Below are positions 50,283 to 58,148 of a stretch of 64,000 bases of DNA, piece after piece. The DNA comes from Actinomadura hibisca NBRC 15177 (lineage in GTDB: Bacteria; Actinomycetota; Actinomycetes; Streptosporangiales; Streptosporangiaceae), in the NCBI RefSeq assembly GCF_001552635.1, contig NZ_BCRO01000018.1, positions 62,001-126,000 of the forward strand, read 5' to 3'. Both the position numbers and the translations under genes were made by a program. The number at the start of each line of letters is the position of its first letter. Position 1 is the first letter of the stretch. The notes beneath the pieces are model-generated. The model had not been told where the DNA came from. It worked only from the letters and a program-made list of their open reading frames with translations, and searched no databases.

Positions 50283-51062
50283 ATGACGACGCCGACCTAC
50301 GTTCCCGGCCACGGCCTGCTCAAGGACCGCGCCGTCGTCGTCACCGCCGCCGCCGGGGCCGGCATCGGCGGCGCGACCGCCCGCCGCTGCCTGGAGGAGG
50401 GCGCCCGCATCCTGATCTCCGACGCGCACGAGCGCCGCCTCGCCGCCTCCGCCGCCGAGCTGGAGAAGGAGTTCGGCGCCGACCGCGTCGCCGCCCTGCC
50501 CTGCGACGTCACCGACGAGGAGCAGGTGCGGGCGCTGTACGCGCTCGGCGTGGAGCGCTTCGGCCGGATCGACGTCGCCGTCAACAACGCCGGGCTCGGC
50601 GGCACCGCCGACCTGGTCGACATGGTCGACGAGCAGTGGGACCGCGTCCTGGACATCACCCTCAACGGCACCATGCGCTGCACCCGCGCCGCCCTGCGGA
50701 TCATGCGGGAGCAGGGCGCGGGCGTGATCGTCAACAACGCCTCGGTCATCGGCTGGCGGGCGCAGAAGGGCCAGTCGCACTACGCCGCCGCCAAGGCCGG
50801 GGTCATGGCGCTCACCCGCTGCGCCGCGCTGGAGGCCGCCGAGTTCGGCGTGCGGGTCAACGCGGTGTCGCCGTCGCTGGCCATGCACCCGCACCTGGTG
50901 AAGGTCACCTCGGCCGAGCTGCTGGCGGAGCTGACGCGCCGGGAGGCGTTCGGCCGCTACGCCGAGCCGTGGGAGGTGGCCAACGTTATCGTCTTCCTGG
51001 CCAGCGACTATTCGTCCTACATGACGGGCGAGGTCGTCTCCGTCTCCAGCCAGAAAGCCTGA
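50283..51062 (+). CDS. ipdF: Short-chain dehydrogenase, IpdF-like
   Basis: SDR of 259 residues. The NAD motif region AAGAGIGGATARR, the NNAGLGG motif and the catalytic Ser-Tyr-Lys (NNASVIG, HYAAAK) are present. The unusual TAAAGAGIG in place of TGxxxGIG is retained in this subgroup as I recall. Position and similarity point to IpdF, which oxidises the 5-hydroxyl of the HIP-derived acyl-CoA. It is separated by 47 bp from the FadE30-like gene. Confidence 0.72.
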   Translation: MTTPTYVPGHGLLKDRAVVVTAAAGAGIGGATARRCLEEGARILISDAHERRLAASAAELEKEFGADRVAALPCDVTDEEQVRALYALGVERFGRIDVAVNNAGLGGTADLVDMVDEQWDRVLDITLNGTMRCTRAALRIMREQGAGVIVNNASVIGWRAQKGQSHYAAAKAGVMALTRCAALEAAEFGVRVNAVSPSLAMHPHLVKVTSAELLAELTRREAFGRYAEPWEVANVIVFLASDYSSYMTGEVVSVSSQKA

Positions 51063-51064
51063 AC

Positions 51065-51682
51065 ATGAGTCCACGACGGCGCGATGCCGAGGGCACCGCG
51101 GCCGCCCGCGCGGAACGGCGGGCCGAGCTGCTCGCCACCGCCGCCGAGGTGTTCGCCTCCCAGGGGTACTCGGCCACCACCATCCGCAAGGTCGCCGACG
51201 CCGCCGGCCTGCTCGGCGGCAGCCTGTACTACCACTTCGACTCCAAGGAGTCGATGGCCGACGAGATCCTGTCGACGTTCCTCAACGACATGTGGAGCGC
51301 CTACGACCGGGTCCTCGCCGCCGGCCTGGGCGCCCGCGAGACGCTGGAGGCGCTGGTCGTGGAGTCGTTCCGCTCCATCGACCGGCACCGCCCCGCCGTC
51401 GTGATCTACCAGAACGAGTCCAAGCACCTGGCCACCAGCGAACGTTTCCACTACCTGCTCGACTCGCACCGCCGGTTCGAGGAGATGTGGACCGCGCTGC
51501 TGGCCCGGGGCGTGGCCGAGGGCGCCTTCCGCGCCGACCTCGACACGACCCTGGTCTACCGGTTCATCCGCGACACCGTCTGGGTGGCGGCCAACTGGTA
51601 CCAGCACGGCGGGCGCCTGTCCGCCGACGACATCGCCAAGCAGTACCTCGCCATGGTCCTGGAAGGGATCCAGGCGAGCTGA
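51065..51682 (+). CDS. kstR2: TetR-family regulator, KstR2-like
   Basis: Regulator of 205 residues. The HTH is in EVFASQGYSATTIRKVADAAG and SGSLYYHFDSKESMADEIL (here LGGSLYYHF). The C-terminal YRFIRDTVWVAANWYQHGG and KQYLAMVLEGI closely resemble mycobacterial KstR2, the repressor released by HIP-CoA. It starts two bases after the SDR stop. It should repress this small operon. Confidence 0.78.
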   Translation: MSPRRRDAEGTAAARAERRAELLATAAEVFASQGYSATTIRKVADAAGLLGGSLYYHFDSKESMADEILSTFLNDMWSAYDRVLAAGLGARETLEALVVESFRSIDRHRPAVVIYQNESKHLATSERFHYLLDSHRRFEEMWTALLARGVAEGAFRADLDTTLVYRFIRDTVWVAANWYQHGGRLSADDIAKQYLAMVLEGIQAS

Positions 51683-51706
51683 CCCCCTGGCAAGAAGGAG
51701 ACCCCC

Positions 51707-52861
51707 ATGGCCGAGGCCTACATCGTCGAGGCGGTCCGCGCGCCGGTCGGGCGGCGCGGCGGCGGGTTCGCCGCCGCGCACCCCGCCGACATGGGCGCGC
51801 ACGTGCTGACCGCGCTGATGAGCCGTTCGGGCGTCGACCCGGCCGCGGTCGAGGACGTGGTGTTCGGCTGCGTGGACACGATCGGCCCGCAGGCCGGGGA
51901 CATCGCCCGCACCTGCTGGCTGGCCGCCGGGCTGCCCGAGGAGGTGCCCGGCGTCACCGTCGACCGGCAGTGCGGCTCCTCCCAGCAGGCGGTGCACTTC
52001 GCCGCGCAGGCGGTGTTGTCGGGCACCAGCGACCTGGTGGTGGCGGGCGGCGTGCAGAACATGTCGCAGATCCCGATCGCCTCCGCCATGACGGCCGCCG
52101 AGCCGCTGGGCTTCGACAAGGGCCCGTTCGCCGGGTCCAAGGGGTGGACGGCGCGCTACGGCGACGCCGAGGTGTCGCAGTTCGCGGGCGCCGAGATGAT
52201 CGCCCGCGACTGGGACCTGTCCCGCGAGGAGATGGAGGCGTTCGCCTACCGCTCGCACCGGCGCGCGATCCGCGCCATCGACGAGGGCCGCTTCGAGCGG
52301 GAGATCGCCCCCTACGAGGGCCTCACCACCGACGAGGGCCCGCGCCGCGACACCAGCCTGGAGAAGATGGCGGGGCTGCGGACGCTGGTCGAGGGCGGCC
52401 GCCTCACCGCCGCGGTGTCGTCGCAGATCTCCGACGGCGCGGCGGCGCTGCTGATCGCCTCCGAGCGCGCCGTCCGCGAGCACGGCCTGACGCCGCGCGC
52501 CCGCGTGCACCACCTGTCGGCGCGCGGCGAGGACCCCATCCGGATGCTCTCGGCACCGATCCCCGCCACCGCGTACGCGCTCAAGAAGGCCGGGATGACG
52601 ATCGGCGACATCGACGCCGTCGAGATCAACGAGGCGTTCGCGTCGGTGGTGCTGGCCTGGCTGAAGGAGACCGGCGCCGACCCCGAGACCGTCAACCCCA
52701 ACGGCGGCGCGATCGCGCTGGGCCACCCGCTCGGCGCGACCGGCGCGCGGCTCATGACCACGCTGCTGCACGAGCTGGAGCGCACCGGCGGCCGCTACGG
52801 CCTCCAGACGATGTGCGAGGGCGGCGGCCAGGCGAACGTCACCGTGATCGAACGCCTCTGA
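51707..52861 (+). CDS. fadA6: Acetyl-CoA acyltransferase (thiolase), FadA6-like
   Basis: Thiolase of 384 residues. The nucleophilic Cys is in VDRQCGSSQQAVHF, the NEAF motif in EINEAFASVVL, the catalytic His in ALGHPLGATGARL and the second Cys in CEGGGQA. The HPADMGAHVL and AGGVQNMSQIPI segments resemble FadA6, which releases acetyl-CoA in the steroid C/D-ring pathway. It is followed by a GC-rich hairpin that ends the operon. Confidence 0.8.
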   Translation: MAEAYIVEAVRAPVGRRGGGFAAAHPADMGAHVLTALMSRSGVDPAAVEDVVFGCVDTIGPQAGDIARTCWLAAGLPEEVPGVTVDRQCGSSQQAVHFAAQAVLSGTSDLVVAGGVQNMSQIPIASAMTAAEPLGFDKGPFAGSKGWTARYGDAEVSQFAGAEMIARDWDLSREEMEAFAYRSHRRAIRAIDEGRFEREIAPYEGLTTDEGPRRDTSLEKMAGLRTLVEGGRLTAAVSSQISDGAAALLIASERAVREHGLTPRARVHHLSARGEDPIRMLSAPIPATAYALKKAGMTIGDIDAVEINEAFASVVLAWLKETGADPETVNPNGGAIALGHPLGATGARLMTTLLHELERTGGRYGLQTMCEGGGQANVTVIERL

Positions 52862-52872
52862 TCCCCTTCCCG

Positions 52873-52903
52873 GGGGGCCGTGGACGCGCCGTCCGCGGCC
52901 CCC
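52873..52903 (+). terminator. GC-rich hairpin terminator after the thiolase gene
   Basis: GGGGGCCG-T-GGAC pairs with GTCC-G-CGGCCCCC (a 13-bp stem including one T-G pair) around a 5-nt loop. There is no T run, as is common in actinomycetes. Confidence 0.65.
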
Positions 52904-52948
52904 TGCGATCATGCCCGGAACGTCCGGGACGTACGAAGGAGTGGTCGC

Positions 52949-54115
52949 ATGGCGGGCCTGCTCGACGGCTTGCGGATCGTGGAGGTCTCCAGTTTCGTGG
53001 CCGCCCCCCTCGGCGGCATGACGTTGGCCCAGCTCGGCGCCGAGGTGGTCCGCGTCGACCCGCTCGGCGGCGCGGCCGACACCGGCCGCTGGCCGCTGGC
53101 CCCGTCCGGGACCAGCCTGCTGTGGACCGGCATGAACAAGGGCAAGCGCTCGGTCACCGTGGACCTGCGCTCCCCGGTGGGCCGCGAGGTGGTGACGAGC
53201 CTGGTCGCCGACGCCGGGATCGTGCTCACCAACGCGGTCGGCCGGAGCTGGTTGTCCTACGACGCGCTGACGCGGGTCCGCCGCGACCTCATCCACCTCC
53301 AGATCGAGGGACACCACGACGGCCGGGCGGCGGTGGACTACACCGTCAACGCCGAACTCGGGTTCCCGCTGGTCACCGGCCCCGCCGACCACGCCGCCCC
53401 GGTCGGCCACGTGCTGCCCGCCTGGGACGTGGCGTGCGGCCTGTACGCGGCGGTCGGCCTGCTGGCCGCCGAGCGCCGCCGCTCCCGCACCGGCGAGGGC
53501 GCGCGCATCAGGCTGCCGCTGTACGACGTGGCGCTGGCCACCGCGGGCAACCTCGGCCTGCTCGCCGAGGCGCAGCTCGGCGCGGAGCGCCCCCGCATCG
53601 GCAACCACCTGTTCGGCGGCTTCGGCCGCGACTTCGCGCTCGCCGACGGCGGCCGCGTCATGGTCGTCGCCCTCACCACGCGCCACTTCGCCGACCTGTG
53701 CGCGGTGACCGGCCTGGACGGCACCGTCGCCGAGCTGGAACGCCTCCTGCACGCCGACTTCACCGTGGACGGCGACCGCTACCGGCACCGCGAGGCCCTG
53801 GCCGCGCTGGTCGCCCCCTGGTTCGCGGCCCGCACGCTGGCCGAGGTGGGCGACGCGCTGGCGGGCTCGTCGGTGCTCTGGGCCCCCTACCAACGTTTCT
53901 CCGAGATCGACCTGGAGGCCAGCCCGGTGATGGGCGAGATCGACCAGCCCGGCGTCGGCAAGATCAAGGCCCCGGCGTCCCCGCTGGACACCGGGCCGGA
54001 CACCGGCGCGCGCACCCCCGTCCCGGCCCCCGATCTCGGCGAGCACACCGACGAGGTGCTGGCCGCGCTCGGCCTCGACGTCGCCGCGCTGCGCGCCCAG
54101 GGGGTGGTCGCGTGA
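52949..54115 (+). CDS. Family III CoA-transferase, Mct-like (mesaconyl-CoA C1-C4 transferase)
   Basis: CaiB/BaiF-type protein of 388 residues. The N-terminus LRIVEVSSFVAAPLGGMTLA, the centre DYTVNAELGFPLVTGP with GHVLPAWDV, GGFGRDF, and the C-terminal GEHTDEVL closely recall the intramolecular CoA-transferase Mct of the 3-hydroxypropionate bicycle. The Asp of DYTVN is the likely catalytic carboxylate region. The next gene, coupled by GTGA overlap, is a Meh-like hydratase, its metabolic partner. A different family III transferase activity remains possible. Confidence 0.7.
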   Translation: MAGLLDGLRIVEVSSFVAAPLGGMTLAQLGAEVVRVDPLGGAADTGRWPLAPSGTSLLWTGMNKGKRSVTVDLRSPVGREVVTSLVADAGIVLTNAVGRSWLSYDALTRVRRDLIHLQIEGHHDGRAAVDYTVNAELGFPLVTGPADHAAPVGHVLPAWDVACGLYAAVGLLAAERRRSRTGEGARIRLPLYDVALATAGNLGLLAEAQLGAERPRIGNHLFGGFGRDFALADGGRVMVVALTTRHFADLCAVTGLDGTVAELERLLHADFTVDGDRYRHREALAALVAPWFAARTLAEVGDALAGSSVLWAPYQRFSEIDLEASPVMGEIDQPGVGKIKAPASPLDTGPDTGARTPVPAPDLGEHTDEVLAALGLDVAALRAQGVVA

Positions 54116-54936
54116 TCGCCCTGGACGGCTGGGAGCCCAAGCCGCTGGAGACCGCCGAACGCGTCGACGCCGCCCCTTCCGCCGCGCTCGCCGGGCTGCT
54201 CGACGTCGAACCGCCGGGGGAGGAGCTGCCGCCGCTGTGGCACTGGCTCCACTTCCTCGACCGGCCCGCGCAGCGCGAGCTGGGCCCCGACGGGCACCCG
54301 CTCGCCGGGCACTTCCTGCCGCCGATCCCCGACCGCCGCCGCATGTTCGCCGGGGGCCGCTACCTGGCGCGCGAGCCGATGCGCGTCGGCGACGTGGTCA
54401 CCCGCCGGTCCGAGCTGGCGTCCACCGCCGTGAAGACGGGCCGCAGCGGCGAGATGGCGTTCGTGACCGTCCGCCACACCTTCCTGCGCGACGGCGTCGC
54501 GATCGCCGTCGAGGAGCAGGACCTGGTCTACCGCAGCGGCGACCCGGACACCCGTCCCGAGCCGCCGTCGTACAAGCCGCCGCAGGCCGACGAACCGTGG
54601 ACGCTCGCGATGAACGCCGACCCGGTGCTGCTGTTCCGGTTCAGCGCGCTCACCTACAACGCCCACCGCATCCACTACGACGAGGCGTACGCGACCGGCG
54701 TCGAGGGGCACCCGGGCCTGGTCGTCCACGGGCCGCTGCTGGCCCTGCTCTGCCTGGAGCTGCCGCGCCGCGCCGGACAGGCGGTGACCGAACTGTCGTT
54801 CCGCGCCCGGCGGCCGGTCTACGCGGGACAGCCGTTCGTCGCGGCGGGCTCGCCGGACGGGGAGCTGGAGATCCGCGCGCCCGGCGGCGTCACCGCGATG
54901 ACCGCGACCTGTTCCGGTCCGCCCGCCACCGGGTGA
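54112..54936 (+). CDS. FAS1-like/MaoC hydratase, Meh-like (mesaconyl-C4-CoA hydratase)
   Basis: Double hot-dog protein of 274 residues. The N-terminal half has PLWHWLHFLD and GHFLPPIPDRRRMFAGG. The C-terminal half carries the hydratase motif YNAHRIHYDEAYA with the catalytic His and Asp. This layout is that of 3-methylfumaryl-CoA (mesaconyl-C4-CoA) hydratase and of itaconyl-CoA hydratase. The GTG start overlaps the Mct-like gene, supporting a C5-dicarboxylyl-CoA role. Its 3' end overlaps the convergent gene by 47 bp. Confidence 0.75.
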   Translation: MIALDGWEPKPLETAERVDAAPSAALAGLLDVEPPGEELPPLWHWLHFLDRPAQRELGPDGHPLAGHFLPPIPDRRRMFAGGRYLAREPMRVGDVVTRRSELASTAVKTGRSGEMAFVTVRHTFLRDGVAIAVEEQDLVYRSGDPDTRPEPPSYKPPQADEPWTLAMNADPVLLFRFSALTYNAHRIHYDEAYATGVEGHPGLVVHGPLLALLCLELPRRAGQAVTELSFRARRPVYAGQPFVAAGSPDGELEIRAPGGVTAMTATCSGPPATG

Positions 54937-55306
54937 CGTCCTCACGGCCCATGAGGAACCCCGACGTCATGAGGGCGGCCGCCCCGACGAGGCCCGGGAC
55001 GCCGCGCCGCAGCGTCTCGCCGATCTCGTCGGGGTAGAGGGCCAGCACGCCGACCAGCGCGATCAGGATCAGGATGCCGAAGCTGATCCCGATGCGGTGG
55101 ATCGCCATGATGGCGAAGGGGCCGCCGGCCCAGGCGCGGTAGAGCAGCAGCGCCAGGACCGCGTACCAGAACGCCATGCCCGCCAGGGGCCCCGGACCGT
55201 ACGCGCCGGAGGCGATCGCGACCGCGGACGTGCCGAGCCAGACCGCGCCGAACAGGACGATGCCCGCCACCACCGCCGGGGGGCGGCCCGCGATCCGCAG
55301 GGTCAT
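54890..55306 (-). CDS. Small membrane protein of unknown function
   Basis: Protein of 138 residues with four membrane segments (VVAGIVLFGAVWLGTSAVAI, GMAFWYAVLALLLYRAWA, ISFGILILIALVGVLALY, GVPGLVGAAALMTSGFLM) and a basic C-terminus. It runs tail-to-tail with the hydratase gene and overlaps it by 47 bp. No family recognised. Confidence 0.7.
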   Translation of the reverse strand: MTLRIAGRPPAVVAGIVLFGAVWLGTSAVAIASGAYGPGPLAGMAFWYAVLALLLYRAWAGGPFAIMAIHRIGISFGILILIALVGVLALYPDEIGETLRRGVPGLVGAAALMTSGFLMGREDVTRWRADRNRSRSSR

Positions 55307-55346
55307 GGGCCCGCAGCGTAGTGGCCGCCGCCCGGGTCCGGCACCC

Positions 55347-56498
55347 CTAGATCCGGTTCCGGTCGATCAGCTGCTTGACGATCACGTTGCGCTGGATCTC
55401 GTTGGTGCCCTCGCCGACGATCATCAGGGGCGCGTCGCGGAAGTAGCGCTCCACGTCGAACTCGGTGGAGTAGCCCGCCGCGCCGTGCACGCGCACCGCG
55501 TTCAGCGCGATCTCCATCGCCGCCTCCGAGGCGTACAGCTTGGCCATGCCCGCCTCCATGTCGCAGCGCTCCCCGGCGTCCAGCCGCTCGGCGGCGTCCA
55601 GGGTGAGCAGCCGCGCCGCGCGCAACTTCGTCGCCATGTCGGCCAGGTAGTTGCCGACCGACTGGTGCTGCCAGATCGGCCTGCCGAACGCCTCGCGCTG
55701 CTGGGCGTAGCGCAGCGAGTCCTCCAGCGCGGCCCGGCCGACGCCGAGGGCGCGCGCGGCGACCTGGATGCGGCCGACCTCCAGCCCGCGCATCATCTGC
55801 GCGAAGCCGCGGCCCTCCGCGCCGCCCAGCACGGCGTCCAGCGGGGCCTCGTACCCCTCGAACACCAGCTCGCAGCTCTCCACGCCCTTGTAGCCGAGCT
55901 TGGGCAGGTCGCGCGAGACCGTCAGGCCCGGCCCTTTCTCCACCAGCAGGATGCTGATGCCGCGGTGCCGGGGCTCGGCGGCCGGATCGGTCTTGCACAT
56001 CAGCGCGATGAGGCCGGACCGCCGCGCGTTGGTGATCCACATCTTGGCGCCGTCCACCACGTACCGGTCGCCGGACCGGCGCGCCGCCGTGCTCATCGCC
56101 TGGAGGTCCGACCCGCCGGACGGCTCGGTCAGCGCCATCGTCGCGCGCAGCTCGCCGGTCGCCATCCGGGGCAGGTAGCGGCGCTTCTGCTCCTCGGTGC
56201 CGAACACCGCGATCAGGTGCGAGACGACGGTGTGCCCGCCGAACGCGCCCGCCAGCGTCATCCAGCCGCGCGCCAGCTCCTCGGTCACCAGCGCGTAGCA
56301 GCGCTTGGACACCGCCGACTCGCCGTAGGGCGCGGGCACCGCCAGCCCGTACACGCCGAGCTGCTTCATCCGCTCGATCAGGTGCTCGGGGTAGGTCCCG
56401 GCGTGCTCCAGCTCGCGGGCCGCCGGGCGGACCTCGCGGTCCACGAACTCGGCGACGACCTCGACGATGGCGCGTTCCTCGTCGGACAGTGCGAACAC
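55347..56498 (-). CDS. Acyl-CoA dehydrogenase
   Basis: FAD enzyme of 383 residues with a full set of ACAD landmarks: MALTEPSGGSDLQAM (FAD-binding), VDGAKMWITNA, YAQQREAFGRPIW, and the C-terminal VGEGTNEIQRNVI. The catalytic Glu region is intact (DAPLMIVGEGTNE). It is divergent from the GntR gene at 56579 with an 80-bp gap. The substrate is unknown. Confidence 0.87.
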   Translation of the reverse strand: MFALSDEERAIVEVVAEFVDREVRPAARELEHAGTYPEHLIERMKQLGVYGLAVPAPYGESAVSKRCYALVTEELARGWMTLAGAFGGHTVVSHLIAVFGTEEQKRRYLPRMATGELRATMALTEPSGGSDLQAMSTAARRSGDRYVVDGAKMWITNARRSGLIALMCKTDPAAEPRHRGISILLVEKGPGLTVSRDLPKLGYKGVESCELVFEGYEAPLDAVLGGAEGRGFAQMMRGLEVGRIQVAARALGVGRAALEDSLRYAQQREAFGRPIWQHQSVGNYLADMATKLRAARLLTLDAAERLDAGERCDMEAGMAKLYASEAAMEIALNAVRVHGAAGYSTEFDVERYFRDAPLMIVGEGTNEIQRNVIVKQLIDRNRI

Positions 56499-56578
56499 GG
56501 GCGATCTCCTCCCGCCGGCGATGGCGCGAGTGTTTCATATATTTGATCGGATCGGTCTCTCGCGCGGAGGAGAGCACA

Positions 56579-57283
56579 GTGGCCCGTACCGGTGACGCGG
56601 CGGCCCTCGGGCGGCGCCGCCAGCTCAGCGACGAGGTGGCCGCCTACGTCCGCGACCTCATCATGTCCGGGCAGGTCAGGCACGGGGAGTTCCTGCGGCT
56701 GGAGCGCGTCGCCGAGGACCTGGGCGTCAGCGTGACGCCGGTCCGCGAGGCGCTGCTGTCGCTGCGCGGCGAGGGCTTCGTCGTGCTGGAGCCGCGCCGG
56801 GGGTTCATGCCCGCGCCGCTCAGCCGCCAGGACGTGCAGGACCTGTTCGACGCGCAGGCCCACTTCGCCGGGGAACTGGCCGCCCGCGCCGCCGAGCGCG
56901 TCACCGCCGAGCAGGTCGCCGAGCTGGAGCGCACGCAGGCCCGGCTGGAGGCCGCGGCCGGGTCCCGCGACGCCGACGCCATCGAGGAGGCCAACCACCA
57001 CTTCCACCGCGTCGTCAACCTCGCCGCCGCCTCGCCCAAGACGGCCTGGCTGCTCCAGCTGGTCGCGCGGTACGCGCCGCGCCGCTTCTACTCGGCCATC
57101 CACGGCTGGCCGCAGGCGTCGGTGGACGACCACCACCTGGTGCTGGCGGCGCTGCGGACCGGTGACGCCGACGCGGCGCGGAAGGCGATGCGCAACCACA
57201 TCCGGCATGCGGGGACGCTGCTGGTGGTGCACCTGGAGGCGCGGGGCTTCTGGGACGAGGCGTCCGACGACGCCGAGGGCTGA
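56579..57283 (+). CDS. GntR-family transcriptional regulator (FCD domain)
   Basis: Regulator of 234 residues. The winged helix is at 15-80 (LSDEVAAYVRDLIMSGQ, LGVSVTPVREALLSLRGEGF) and the FCD domain follows, with His residues in NHHFHRVV and MRNHIRHAG. GGAGGAG precedes the GTG at 56579. It probably controls the divergent acyl-CoA dehydrogenase and the downstream crotonase and dehydrogenase genes. TCATAT elements occur before both transcripts (56535-56540 and 57319-57324). Confidence 0.85.
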   Translation: MARTGDAAALGRRRQLSDEVAAYVRDLIMSGQVRHGEFLRLERVAEDLGVSVTPVREALLSLRGEGFVVLEPRRGFMPAPLSRQDVQDLFDAQAHFAGELAARAAERVTAEQVAELERTQARLEAAAGSRDADAIEEANHHFHRVVNLAAASPKTAWLLQLVARYAPRRFYSAIHGWPQASVDDHHLVLAALRTGDADAARKAMRNHIRHAGTLLVVHLEARGFWDEASDDAEG

Positions 57284-57350
57284 GCGCGGGCGGCCCCTTC
57301 CGCTCCCGTCCCCAGCGGTCATATCGTATAAAAAATCCGAAGGGGGCCCA

Positions 57351-58115
57351 GTGATAGCGGTGACCGACCACGGCACGACCCGTGTCCTGGCCTTCGACCG
57401 GCCCGAGGCCCGCAACGCGATCGACGTCCCCACCCGCGAGCGGCTGCTGACCGCGCTGCGCGAGGCCGCCTCCGCGCCGGGCGTGCGGGCGATCGTGCTG
57501 ACCGGGACCGGCGGCACGTTCAGCGCGGGCGGCGACGTGCGCGAGATGCGGGGCGTCGGCCCCGAGGCGGTGGCGGCCCGGCTGGAGCCGCTGCATGAGG
57601 CGGTCCGGCTCATGATGACCTGCGCCAAGCCGGTCGTCGCGGCCGTCGAGGGGGTCGCCGCCGGGCTGGGCATGTCGTTCGCCGTCGCGTGCGACCACGT
57701 GGTGGCCGCCGAGGACGCGCGGTTCGTCGCCGCGTTCGGCAAGGTCGGCCTGGTCCCCGACGGCGGCCTGCTGTGGACGCTGCCGCAGCGCGTCGGGATC
57801 GGCCGCGCCAAGGACCTGCTGGTGTTCGGCCGCACCGTCCCCGCGCGCCGCGCCCACGAGATCGGCTTGGCCGACAGCCTCGCCCCGTCCGGCGGCGCGC
57901 TGGACGCCGCGCTGGAGCTGGCGGCCGAGGCCGCCGTCCTGGCCCCGCTGTCGGTCGCCGCGACCAAGCGGGTGCTGGCCCGCGCCGAACCCGACCTGGA
58001 CCGGCTGCTGGCGGCCGAGCGCGAGGAGCAGACCGCGATCTACGCCAGCGCCGACTTCGCCGAAGGCCGCGCCGCGTTCGCCGAACGCCGTCCGCCCCGC
58101 TTCGAGGGCCGCTAA
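57351..58115 (+). CDS. Enoyl-CoA hydratase/isomerase
   Basis: Crotonase of 254 residues with oxyanion segments GTFSAGGDVREM and GVAAGLGMSFAVACD. The second catalytic Glu position of classical hydratases (…PDGGLLWTLPQRVG here) is replaced, as in isomerase-like or 1,2-epoxyphenylacetyl-type members. The GTG at 57351 follows AAGGGGG. It is 33 bp before the acyl-CoA dehydrogenase gene and likely in one operon with it. Confidence 0.85.
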   Translation: MIAVTDHGTTRVLAFDRPEARNAIDVPTRERLLTALREAASAPGVRAIVLTGTGGTFSAGGDVREMRGVGPEAVAARLEPLHEAVRLMMTCAKPVVAAVEGVAAGLGMSFAVACDHVVAAEDARFVAAFGKVGLVPDGGLLWTLPQRVGIGRAKDLLVFGRTVPARRAHEIGLADSLAPSGGALDAALELAAEAAVLAPLSVAATKRVLARAEPDLDRLLAAEREEQTAIYASADFAEGRAAFAERRPPRFEGR

Positions 58116-58148
58116 GTCCGTCAGGTCCGTCCCGCAAGGAGAGCACCG

